DNA of 64,000 nucleotides, taken from positions 1,798,001 through 1,862,000 of the forward strand of contig NZ_AP021972.1 of NCBI RefSeq assembly GCF_014168815.1, given 5' to 3'. Source of the DNA: Klebsiella sp. WP3-W18-ESBL-02 (GTDB taxonomy: Bacteria; Pseudomonadota; Gammaproteobacteria; Enterobacterales; Enterobacteriaceae). The position numbers and the translations under genes were made by a program. The notes beneath the pieces were generated by a model. It did not search any database and was not told where the DNA came from. It worked only from the letters and a program-made list of their open reading frames with translations. This document shows, in pieces, positions 1 to 7,682 of the stretch (positions within the stretch are counted from its first letter, which is position 1; the number at the start of each line of letters is the position of its first letter).

Positions 1-87
1 GTCCGTCTGTGTTCCCACACGCGTTACTAAAAGGAAGGCGATCATTTAATTTATGATAGCCGCCTCTGTGTTTAACCGACGTATCTC

Positions 88-1527
88 ATGAACCTGACTC
101 TGAAAACACGCGCGCTGTCTGGCTTGACCCTGCTCCTCGCGCTGGCGGGCTGCGCCCCTTCGCATGATATTGGCAACCCGATGACGCCGCAGATGCCGGC
201 TTCACAGGTGACAACGACCTTACCCGCGGCGCTGAAGAACGGCTGGCCGCAGAGTCAGTGGTGGCAAGACTATCATGATGCCCAGCTCAATAACTTGATT
301 CGTCGCGCGTTGGCGAATGCTCCGGATATGCAGATTGCTGAACAGCGCATCAAGCTTGCGGAAGCGCAGGCGCGGATGTCGAAATCGGCGCTGGGGCCGG
401 AAGTCGATTTCGGTGCCGATCTCGAACGACAGAAAATGTCGGCGGAAGGTCTGATGGGGCCGTTTGCTACCGATACCGACGGCAATACCGGCCCGTGGTA
501 CACCAACGGCACCTTTGGCCTGACCGCCGGTTGGGATCTTGACCTGTGGGGAAAAAACCGCGCCGAAGTGCAAGCACGCATTGGGGAAGTGAAGGCGCAG
601 GTGGCCGAGCTGGCGCAGACCCGCGAGCTGCTGGCCAGCAGCGTGGCTCGTCTGTACTGGCAGTGGCAGACCGAAGCGGCCATTCACGGCGTGCTGGAGC
701 AGGTAAAAAGCGAACAGAATACGATTGTCAGCGTTGACACCTCGTTGTATGAGCATGGCATCACCGACTCCGCTGAAGGGGCGGAAAACGACATTAACGT
801 GGGTAAAACCGATCAGCAGCTGGCCGACGTTGAAGGCAATATGAAAGAGATTGAGGCCCGGCTTATGGCCTTAACCAACGCCCAGAGCCAGCCGCTGAAC
901 CTGCGTCCGGCTACGCTGCCCGCCGTGGCCAGCAAAATGCCGTCCCGGCTGGGCTATGAGCTGTTAGCCCGCCGTCCGGATCTGCAGGCCGCACACTGGT
1001 ATATCGAGGCTTCGCTGAGCGAAATCGACGCGGCAAAAGCGGCGTTCTATCCCGATATCAATCTGATGGCGTTCCTGCAACAGGATGCGCTGCACTTAAG
1101 CGATCTGTTCCGCCACTCGGCGAATCAGATGGGCGTGACGGCCGGGCTGACGCTACCGATTTTTGACAGCGGCCGGTTAAACGCCAATCTGGATATCGCC
1201 AGCGCGCAGAATGGTCTGTCGGTGGCGAAATACAACAAAGCGGTGGTTGATGCGGTAAACCAGGTGGCAAAAACCGCCAGCCAGGTGGAAACGCTGATGG
1301 CGAAAAGCCAGCGGCAGGCGCAGGTGGAGAAAGACGCCATGCGGGTGGTTAACCTGGCGCAGGCGCGGATGAACGCCGGGATTATTCCGGGTTCGAAGGT
1401 CAGCCTGGCGAAGCTGCCGGTGCTACAGGAGCGTATTAATGCGTTACGCCTGCACGGCCAGTGGCTTGATGCCAGCATCCAGCTAACCTCGGCGCTGGGT
1501 GGCGGTTATCACGTCAACGAAAAGTAA
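88..1527 (+). CDS. mdtQ: MdtQ-like RND-type outer-membrane efflux lipoprotein
   Basis: A 479-residue TolC/NodT-family outer-membrane factor, the class of channel through which tripartite pumps export drugs and other solutes. The N-terminus is a lipoprotein signal with lipobox L19-A20-G21-C22, so the mature protein should be acylated at Cys22. Two OEP repeats follow, with an LWGKNRAEV motif near residue 155 and an RPDLQAAHW motif near residue 300, both typical of NodT proteins. E. coli mdtQ sits in the same place beside yohD/yohC, which supports the name. No pump partner lies next to it. No strong Shine-Dalgarno precedes the ATG. In some E. coli strains mdtQ is a pseudogene; here the frame is intact. 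Confidence 0.9.
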   Translation: MNLTLKTRALSGLTLLLALAGCAPSHDIGNPMTPQMPASQVTTTLPAALKNGWPQSQWWQDYHDAQLNNLIRRALANAPDMQIAEQRIKLAEAQARMSKSALGPEVDFGADLERQKMSAEGLMGPFATDTDGNTGPWYTNGTFGLTAGWDLDLWGKNRAEVQARIGEVKAQVAELAQTRELLASSVARLYWQWQTEAAIHGVLEQVKSEQNTIVSVDTSLYEHGITDSAEGAENDINVGKTDQQLADVEGNMKEIEARLMALTNAQSQPLNLRPATLPAVASKMPSRLGYELLARRPDLQAAHWYIEASLSEIDAAKAAFYPDINLMAFLQQDALHLSDLFRHSANQMGVTAGLTLPIFDSGRLNANLDIASAQNGLSVAKYNKAVVDAVNQVAKTASQVETLMAKSQRQAQVEKDAMRVVNLAQARMNAGIIPGSKVSLAKLPVLQERINALRLHGQWLDASIQLTSALGGGYHVNEK

Positions 1528-1543
1528 GGCTCCCGGCGTTCGC

Positions 1544-1572
1544 TTCCCCCTGCATTTCGTTTGCAGGGGGAA
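1544..1572 (+). terminator. Hairpin after mdtQ
   Basis: A perfect 11-bp inverted repeat (1544-1554 with 1562-1572) with a 7-nt loop lies 16 bases after the mdtQ stop. No T-run follows, so it is a terminator-like or RNA-stabilising hairpin rather than a textbook intrinsic terminator. Confidence 0.5.
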
Positions 1573-1862
1573 AATGAAAAACAAATATTCAGATTAAATA
1601 GTATTAATCGCTAATATATTTTCTCAAAATCTAATTTTTATTTTAATTAAAAATAACGATAGCGCTTGAATTAAAATATGCCTGCGATCACGTATTTATC
1701 TTTAAATGCATGACACCTGTCTACACGCCCCCTAATATCGCTCCCCAGAAAAATAATATCTTTTTGGTTTTAATGTATATTTATTGATAATTACATTTGC
1801 TTTTTAAATATTACAGCCAGTTCCTCACTGATTTTTATTAACAAAAAGCAGAGGACGATTGC
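1573..1862. promoter_or_regulatory. AT-rich leader of the kdgM-like gene
   Basis: This stretch of about 290 bases has no credible ORF and is much richer in A+T than its flanks, as expected of a regulated porin promoter. I looked for the KdgR palindrome and found no clean match. A weak CRP-like arrangement (TATGC, six bases, TCACG) lies near 1678-1693. A Shine-Dalgarno GAGG at 1851-1854 sits 8 bases before the GTG start. Confidence 0.4.
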
Positions 1863-2543
1863 GTGAAAAAATTAATAACCTTTGGAATGCTGGCGCTGGT
1901 TAGCGCATCGGCAAGTGCGGTTACCATTGACCTGCGCCATGAATATACCGACACCTCGCAGGGCCAGAAAGACAGGGTGCTGATCTCTCATCGTTTTGGT
2001 AACGGCTTTGGCTTCTCGGTGGAGGCCAAAACCAAGTCGGGCGGCGAGCATTCGGATAAAGCCTTTAATGATGTTGTTGATAATGGCGATGAATATGTCG
2101 TTAGCTATCAGTTTAACGCCATGCCGAATATTGCGATTCAACCCGGCTTTGCGTTGGAAACATCGTCATCGAAGGCGATCTATAAACCCTATATTCGAGG
2201 GCAGTATAATTTCGAAGGCGGTTTTTATATTGCGGCCCGCTATCGCTATGAATATGCCCGTGATACCTCGGCGGATAAAGACGATGAGCATATTAACCGT
2301 GGCGATCTGTGGCTAGGCTATAAAACCGGGCCGTGGGCGTTTGAGGGCAATTATCTGTATAAAAAGAGCCAGGATTATAATCGCTATGACAACGGAAAAG
2401 ACGATTACGAACTGGATTTCAAAGTGGCCTACAGCATTGATAAAAACTGGAAGCCCTATGCGCAAATTGGCAACGTCTCCGTCAGCAGCACCGAGGAAGA
2501 CCGCCAGACGCGTTACCGCGTAGGGGTTCAATACTCCTTCTGA
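1863..2543 (+). CDS. KdgM-family oligogalacturonate-specific porin
   Basis: A 226-residue outer-membrane protein with a 19-residue signal peptide ending in SASA, then alternating beta-strand segments (LRHEYTD, ISHRFGNGFGFSVEAK, GGFYIAARYRYEY, WLGYKTGPWAFEGNYLY) and a terminal aromatic residue (QYSF) recognised by the BAM machinery. Length and pattern match the KdgM/NanC family of small monomeric porins; KdgM passes oligogalacturonides from pectin breakdown. The start is GTG with GAGG eight bases upstream. Other pectin-fragment genes in the window (GH28 enzyme, TogT-like and TogB-like proteins) support an oligogalacturonide role. The exact substrate is inferred, because NanC-type sialic-acid porins share the fold. 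Confidence 0.82.
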   Translation: MKKLITFGMLALVSASASAVTIDLRHEYTDTSQGQKDRVLISHRFGNGFGFSVEAKTKSGGEHSDKAFNDVVDNGDEYVVSYQFNAMPNIAIQPGFALETSSSKAIYKPYIRGQYNFEGGFYIAARYRYEYARDTSADKDDEHINRGDLWLGYKTGPWAFEGNYLYKKSQDYNRYDNGKDDYELDFKVAYSIDKNWKPYAQIGNVSVSSTEEDRQTRYRVGVQYSF

Positions 2544-2620
2544 TGCTGATGCCCCCGGACGAGGCGCGTACCGCCCACTCCGGACAGTGCCCGGCGGTGT
2601 GAACGCCGGGCCGGGTATCC

Positions 2621-3205
2621 TTATTCCTGCGGCTTTTTCGCCTCACGCCGTTTGAACCACCAGCGTGCGGCGACCACCAGCACAATCGCCAGCGCCAGCC
2701 AGATGAGATGCTTCAGGTGTTTATCAAGATGGTGAAGCCACGGGCCTATTGCCTCGCCACCCAGATAACCAAGGGTCGTAAACAGCAGCGCCCACACCAC
2801 TGCGCCAAAGATATTCAGCGGCAGAAAAATTTTCGGAGGCAGGCCGCTGGCGCCAATCAGCAGCGGGCCGATGACGCGAAAGCCGTACATAAAGCGGGTA
2901 CCGATCACGAACAGATAGGGGTGGTTCTTAATCAGCCTCTGCGCCTTACGAATTCGTGCCCGGTGGCGCGAGAAGCGCCTCAGCAGTCGCCCGCCGAACT
3001 TTCTGCCCAACAGATACAGCACCTGATCGCCAATCATGCCGCCCAGCGCCACGGAGATCACCACCAGCGGAAATTTCAGCAGCCCCTGATGGGCAGCCAC
3101 ACCGCCTAGCAGCGTAATCGTTTCGCCTTCCGCCATGCTGCCGATAATTAACGCGGCGTAGCCATAATGGGAAATCAGGTTATTGATATCCATACAAACA
3201 CTCAC
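2621..3205 (-). CDS. yohD: DedA-family inner membrane protein YohD
   Basis: A 194-residue polytopic protein of the DedA (SNARE-associated/VTT) family; family members are linked to lipid-carrier recycling and envelope homeostasis. Visible motifs are an acidic EGETITLLGG segment near residue 26, the GGMIGDQVLYLLGRKFG segment near residue 55 and a basic loop (RRFSRHRARIRKAQR) before the R-V-I-G-P-L-L-I-G-A-S segment. Hydrophobic helices run through to about residue 180 and the tail is basic (FKRREAKK). An AAGGAG site precedes the ATG. Length and position beside yohC match E. coli yohD. The substrate is not known. Confidence 0.9.
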   Translation of the reverse strand: MSVCMDINNLISHYGYAALIIGSMAEGETITLLGGVAAHQGLLKFPLVVISVALGGMIGDQVLYLLGRKFGGRLLRRFSRHRARIRKAQRLIKNHPYLFVIGTRFMYGFRVIGPLLIGASGLPPKIFLPLNIFGAVVWALLFTTLGYLGGEAIGPWLHHLDKHLKHLIWLALAIVLVVAARWWFKRREAKKPQE

Positions 3206-3346
3206 TCCTTACAACATCATACTATTCATCATACACCCTCACGGCGAGATTGCAGGGCCCGCTATTTTTTGCGTTGTACATAAAATAATCATTGCTGTGA
3301 ATTATACTTACAGCAACGTGGTACGAAGCCGTGCAGAGGAGGCGTT

Positions 3347-3934
3347 ATGAACCATGTATGGGGACTGTTCTCCCACCCTGATAAAGAAATGCATGTTATC
3401 CGTAGCGAGAACGAAACCGTTTCTCACCACTACGTGCATCATGTGCTGGTCATGGCGGCCATTCCAGTGGTCTGCGCGTTTATTGGCACCACTCAGCTGG
3501 GCTGGAATTTTGGCGACGGTAACGTGGTCCGGCTGTCGCTGATGACCGGCCTGGGCATGGCGGTACTGTTTTATGCGCTGATGCTGGTTGGCGTCGCGGT
3601 GATGGGGCGCGTTATCTGGTGGATGGCGCGCAACTATCCGCAACGTCCGTCGCTCAAGCGCTGTATGGTGTTTGCTGGCTACGTTGCGACGCCCATCTTC
3701 CTGAGCGGCATCGTGGCGCTCTACCCGCTGGTGTGGCTGTGTGCGCTGGTCGGTACGGTGGCGCTGTTCTACACCGGATATCTGCTGTACGTCGGCATTC
3801 CCACCTTCCTGAATATCGATAGAGAAGAGGGGCTCAGTTTTGCCAGTTCAACCCTCGCCATCGGCGTGCTGGTGCTGGAGGTGCTGCTGGCGCTGACCGT
3901 GGTGCTGTGGGGCTACGGCTACCGGCTGTTCTGA
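3347..3934 (+). CDS. yohC: Yip1-family inner membrane protein YohC
   Basis: A 195-residue integral membrane protein of the Yip1/YohC family. The N-terminal 30 residues are hydrophilic and include a run of histidines (SHHYVHHVL). About five hydrophobic helices follow, roughly at residues 32-50, 62-90, 105-125, 128-150 and 165-190. A strong GAGGAGG-type ribosome binding site lies 5-7 bases before the ATG. It is divergent from yohD, as in E. coli. Its biochemical role is not established, and nothing in the context adds one. Confidence 0.88.
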   Translation: MNHVWGLFSHPDKEMHVIRSENETVSHHYVHHVLVMAAIPVVCAFIGTTQLGWNFGDGNVVRLSLMTGLGMAVLFYALMLVGVAVMGRVIWWMARNYPQRPSLKRCMVFAGYVATPIFLSGIVALYPLVWLCALVGTVALFYTGYLLYVGIPTFLNIDREEGLSFASSTLAIGVLVLEVLLALTVVLWGYGYRLF

Positions 3935-4113
3935 GTGCCTATATGCATTGCTGATGTGAATTTAATTACGTCAGCAATGCAGCATTTGTTCACCATTATT
4001 TTCTGGTAGATGCCGCGTTCTACGCGCTATGATGGGCTGTTCCGCTTCGCAATCGTTTAGGGCAAAGCGGCTGTCTATGATAATGTGCATAAATAACCAC
4101 CAGAATACTCACC

Positions 4114-5067
4114 ATGCAGAAATTTCGCGTTTCCCTGCTCAGCCTTGCTTTCGTGCTGGCTGTGCCTTTTGCGCCTCAGGCGAGTGCTAAAACCGCCGTC
4201 TCCGCCGTGGCTTCGCAGCCGGAAATTGCCTCCGGTAGCGCGATGATTGTCGATCTTGAAACGAATAAAGTCATTTATGCCAACCAGCCCGATCTGGTGC
4301 GACCGATGGCGTCAATCACCAAGCTGATGACGGCGATGGTGGTGCTGGACGCACACCTGCCGCTGGATGAAATGCTGACTGTCGATATCAGCCACACGCC
4401 GGAGATGAAAGGGATCTACTCCCGCGTGCGCCTCAACAGCCAGATTAGCCGTAAAAATATGCTGCTGCTGGCGCTGATGTCCTCTGAGAACCGCGCCGCC
4501 GCGAGCCTCGCGCACCATTATCCGGGCGGCTATGATGCGTTTATCCGCGCCATGAATGCCAAAGCGAAGGCGCTGGGTATGACCCGCACCCGCTACGTTG
4601 AGCCGACGGGGTTGTCGATTCATAACGTCTCCACCGCGCGCGATCTGACGAAGCTGCTGATTGCCACCAAACAGTATCCGCTGATTGGTCAACTGAGCAC
4701 GACGAAAGAAGACACCGCCACCTTTGCTCGTCCTGCCTATACGCTGCCGTTCCGCAACACCAACCATCTGGTGTATCGCGATAACTGGAGCATCCAGCTG
4801 ACGAAAACCGGCTTTACTAATGCGGCAGGCCACTGCCTGGTGATGCGCACCGTCATGAACAAGCGCCCGGTGGCGATGGTGGTGATGGATGCGTTCGGCA
4901 AATATACCCACTTTGCCGACGCCAGCCGTCTGCGTACCTGGGTTGAAACCGGGAAGGTGATGCCGGTACCGGCCGCGGCCCTGAGCTATAAAAAGCAGAA
5001 AGAGGCCCAGGTGGAAGGCGACATCGCGAAAGCCCAGCGTAGCGGGCAGACCACCCAGGACGATTAA
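4114..5067 (+). CDS. pbpG: D-alanyl-D-alanine endopeptidase, penicillin-binding protein 7
   Basis: A 317-residue periplasmic S11-type DD-endopeptidase that cuts D-Ala-mDAP cross-links in peptidoglycan. The signal peptide ends at ASA (residue 25). All three active-site motifs of the penicillin-binding fold are present: S67-I-T-K70, S124-E-N126 and K231-T-G233. The sequence resembles E. coli PBP7 throughout, with a slightly longer basic/Gln-rich tail. Only a weak Shine-Dalgarno is visible. The gene is convergent with the acetyltransferase downstream, with 7 bases between stops. Confidence 0.95.
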   Translation: MQKFRVSLLSLAFVLAVPFAPQASAKTAVSAVASQPEIASGSAMIVDLETNKVIYANQPDLVRPMASITKLMTAMVVLDAHLPLDEMLTVDISHTPEMKGIYSRVRLNSQISRKNMLLLALMSSENRAAASLAHHYPGGYDAFIRAMNAKAKALGMTRTRYVEPTGLSIHNVSTARDLTKLLIATKQYPLIGQLSTTKEDTATFARPAYTLPFRNTNHLVYRDNWSIQLTKTGFTNAAGHCLVMRTVMNKRPVAMVVMDAFGKYTHFADASRLRTWVETGKVMPVPAAALSYKKQKEAQVEGDIAKAQRSGQTTQDD

Positions 5068-5074
5068 GTTCTCT

Positions 5075-5632
5075 TTATTCCGGCAACGTCCAGTCACCAT
5101 CGTTGAGTGGGCGTTGCATAATAACCGTATCCCGCCAGTCCCCCATCTTGTAGCCGACGCTTCGCAGCTGACCGACCACTTCAAAACCGTGTTTTTTATG
5201 CAGGCGCAGCGAGCCGGTATTGTTATTGCCGTCGCCGATCACCGCCAGCATTTGCCGCCACGGGCCCTGTTCGCATACTGCAATCAGCGCCGCGAGCAGG
5301 CGGCTACCGATACCGTGGGCGGTCATGCTGGTATCAATGTAGATAGACTCTTCCAGCGTGTAGCGATAGGCCGGGCGAGGGCGGTAGGGGCTGGCATAGC
5401 AGTAGCCGACAATTTCACCGCGATAGAGCGCCACCAGCCAGGGAAGCCCCTGCTCCTGGATATGCAGCATCCGCTGCTGCATTTCATCGATGGACGGCGG
5501 GACTTCTTCAAATGAGGCGCGCCCATTGAGGACGTGCCAGGCATACAGCGCGGCAATAGCCTGAACATCGTCGGCCTGCGCGTTGCGGATTTCAATATCG
5601 GCGTTGCAGGTGACATCAAGCGTAGACATCAT
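5075..5632 (-). CDS. GNAT acetyltransferase, phosphinothricin/methionine-sulfoximine type
   Basis: About 185 residues forming one GNAT domain, with the PAT/MnaT signature: an EVPPSIDEMQQRM segment near residue 45, the acetyl-CoA loop SMTAHGIGSRLL near residue 105, and a C-terminal GQLRSVGYKMGDWRDTV segment. Family members N-acetylate phosphinothricin, methionine sulfoximine or similar amino acids in the cytoplasm. Two ATGs lie in tandem (5632 and 5629), and AAGGA sits 5 or 8 bases upstream. An in-frame extension to 5698 would run through a REP repeat and is unlikely. The true substrate cannot be told from sequence. Confidence 0.82.
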   Translation of the reverse strand: MMSTLDVTCNADIEIRNAQADDVQAIAALYAWHVLNGRASFEEVPPSIDEMQQRMLHIQEQGLPWLVALYRGEIVGYCYASPYRPRPAYRYTLEESIYIDTSMTAHGIGSRLLAALIAVCEQGPWRQMLAVIGDGNNNTGSLRLHKKHGFEVVGQLRSVGYKMGDWRDTVIMQRPLNDGDWTLPE

Positions 5633-5654
5633 TGAATTCCTTATGGTTAACCGT

Positions 5655-5745
5655 GTTGCCCGGACCGCAGGCCGGATAAGCGCAGCGCCATCCGGCACTC
5701 AGCGGCATATTGCCGGATGGCGCTGCGCTTATCCGGCCTACAGGT
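5655..5745. repeat. REP/BIME pair
   Basis: Two inverted REP units, 5671-5697 and 5711-5737, form a perfect 27-bp inverted repeat with a 13-base spacer. The core (GCCGGATAAGCGCAGCGCC) is the standard enterobacterial REP sequence. It lies between the GNAT gene and dld, both on the minus strand, and probably stabilises the 3' end of the dld transcript. Confidence 0.9.
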
Positions 5746-5761
5746 TTCGAGCTACCTCACA

Positions 5762-7483
5762 TCATGCGTCGGTTTTTTCGCCCCAGTTTTTCAACTTGCT
5801 GGTTTTACCGATCCCCGGGTTCATACTATTGGTCGGATCGTTTTCGCGATAGTGGCGTTTGAGATTGTCATCGGCTTCGTACAGATGGCCAACGTTATGC
5901 TCCGCCGGATACTGTGCGCCGCGCTCGCGCAGCAGTGCCAGCATTTGTTCTTTTAGCGCGTGGGCATCGACGCCTTTTTTGACAATATAATCCTGATGGA
6001 AAACGTGGCACATAAAGTGGCCGTAGTAGAGCTTATGCACCAGTTGGCTATCGATCTCCGGCGGTAAATGCTCAAACCACTCGGTGTCGTTACGACGCAG
6101 CGCGATATCCAGCGCCAGGATATCCTCAACGTCGTCGGCGTGCACCGCCTGGTAGCGAATAGCCGCGCCTGCCGCGGCGAAGCGGTGCAGGAACGCTTTA
6201 CTGCCTTCTTCCGGCGTACAAACGAAGAAATCACCTTCGGCCTGTTTAAAGTATTCCACCAGCCATGCCTTGGCTTCATCAATGCCGTCGCCCGACATTT
6301 TCAGCAGCAGATGATGTTCGTACTTATCGCGCCAGGTTTTCATGCGCTCCGGCAGGTGCGCCGGGAACGCGTGGCCCAGCTTCTGCATAAAGCGGTCGGT
6401 AAAGTGCGGTTTGAACAGCGACACTTTTTCCAGCATGGCATCGGTACGGCCTTTCAGGGTGAAGAAGAACGGCATTTTGTCGGTGCCGAGCTTATCAATC
6501 ATCAGGAAGGTGTCTTTGCCGTACTGCTCAGCAATATCGTAGATATCGCGGTGCATATACTCGCCCGCCACCGGCAGGTTGTTAAACTCGGCGAGAATAT
6601 GACGGCGGATTTCGGTCAGCACATCCGGCTGGTTGGTGCCAATGTAGAATACCTGCTGGCGTTTTTCTGCCGGGAAGGTATCAAGACGCGCGGCGAAAAC
6701 CGCCAGCTTGCCCGCACACCCGGAAGACTCAAACAGACGGTCCGGATCGGCATTATAGCGTGCCGGTGTATCGGCGTTGACGTCGCGTACGCGGTTGACG
6801 TAGTCGTGATCGTGAGCGTGGCGTCCGTCGTGCTGTACATCGCTGTCCTTCACGCGATCGTCATCAAGCTTGCTGAGGATCTGCTCTGGCGTTGTGCCCA
6901 GATCGATACCCAGATGGTTAACCAGCGTCAGCTTGCCGTTTTCGTCAATGCGGGCAAACAGCGACATCTCGGTATAGGCCGGGCCGCGTTGGACCAGAGA
7001 ACCGCCAGAGTTGTTGCAGATCCCGCCGATGACCGACGCCCCGATGCAGGAAGAACCAATGACCGAGTGTGGCTCGCGGCCCAACGGTTTGAGCGCTTTT
7101 TCCAGCGAATAGAGCGTGGTGCCCGGCCATGCCAGCACCTGCTCGCCTTTGTCCAGCAGGTGCAGCTTATCGAGACGCAGGGTGCTGATAATCACGATAT
7201 CGCGATCGTAGTCGTTGCCGCTAGGCGTTGAACCTTCGGTCAGACCGGTGTTAGCAGCCTGCATCAGAATAATTTTATCCGCATTGACGCAGGCGTTCAG
7301 CACCCGCCACAGTTCCAGCAGCGAACCGGGGAAGACCACGGCCAGCGCTTCGCCGTTGCCGGAGCGGAAGCCCTTGCGATAGCGGGCGGTTTTCGCCGGG
7401 TCGGTCAGCAGGTGAGCGTGACCAACCAGACGGGAGAGTTCGTTAATCAGGGCATTATTATCGGTTGTGGTTTGAGCAGCCAT
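5762..7483 (-). CDS. dld: Quinone-dependent D-lactate dehydrogenase
   Basis: A 573-residue peripheral membrane flavoprotein that oxidises D-lactate to pyruvate and passes electrons to the quinone pool. An FAD-binding PCMH domain occupies roughly residues 35-215 (AANTGLTEGSTP and SSCIGASVIGGICNNSGGS motifs). A substrate cap and C-terminal membrane-binding region follow, with histidine-rich HVFHQDYIVKKG near the end. The ATG at 7483 is preceded by AAGGAG at a 6-base spacing, which fixes the start 8 codons inside the longest frame. Length matches E. coli Dld (571). It is divergent from bglX, as in E. coli. Confidence 0.95.
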   Translation of the reverse strand: MAAQTTTDNNALINELSRLVGHAHLLTDPAKTARYRKGFRSGNGEALAVVFPGSLLELWRVLNACVNADKIILMQAANTGLTEGSTPSGNDYDRDIVIISTLRLDKLHLLDKGEQVLAWPGTTLYSLEKALKPLGREPHSVIGSSCIGASVIGGICNNSGGSLVQRGPAYTEMSLFARIDENGKLTLVNHLGIDLGTTPEQILSKLDDDRVKDSDVQHDGRHAHDHDYVNRVRDVNADTPARYNADPDRLFESSGCAGKLAVFAARLDTFPAEKRQQVFYIGTNQPDVLTEIRRHILAEFNNLPVAGEYMHRDIYDIAEQYGKDTFLMIDKLGTDKMPFFFTLKGRTDAMLEKVSLFKPHFTDRFMQKLGHAFPAHLPERMKTWRDKYEHHLLLKMSGDGIDEAKAWLVEYFKQAEGDFFVCTPEEGSKAFLHRFAAAGAAIRYQAVHADDVEDILALDIALRRNDTEWFEHLPPEIDSQLVHKLYYGHFMCHVFHQDYIVKKGVDAHALKEQMLALLRERGAQYPAEHNVGHLYEADDNLKRHYRENDPTNSMNPGIGKTSKLKNWGEKTDA

Positions 7484-7682
7484 TTTCCACTCCTTGTGGT
7501 GGGGCAAATTTGTCGTCTCTAAGAATAGCGCTTTGTATGATCATTGGGGGAGTGAATGTTTCTAAAAATCAGAGAATAACCTTGGCTTTCTTTACCCCGC
7601 TCCTTTAACTTTATGGCAAACTGCGGTTTTTCATCGACTCTCAGCCGCTCTACCCGGCATGGATAAAAGAGACTACAAAAAT

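Noticed and set aside
1573..1862. KdgR operator upstream of the kdgM-like gene
   Set aside because: I searched for the AATRAAA...TTTYATT palindrome and found only poor partial matches in AT-rich sequence, so none is reported as a site.
4312..5184. Minus-strand frame opposite pbpG (290 codons)
   Set aside because: It overlaps pbpG almost fully, has low-complexity His/Arg/Gln composition and no ribosome site. It is a shadow frame.
5655..5745. CRISPR-like or attachment-site repeat
   Set aside because: This and the other short repeats in the window are inverted REP units with the standard core. There are no regularly spaced direct repeats.
6068..7231. Long plus-strand reading frame opposite dld (387 codons)
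   Set aside because: It is the complement of a well-conserved flavoprotein gene. The product is Arg/His/Val-rich without domain features, as expected of a shadow frame in GC-rich DNA.
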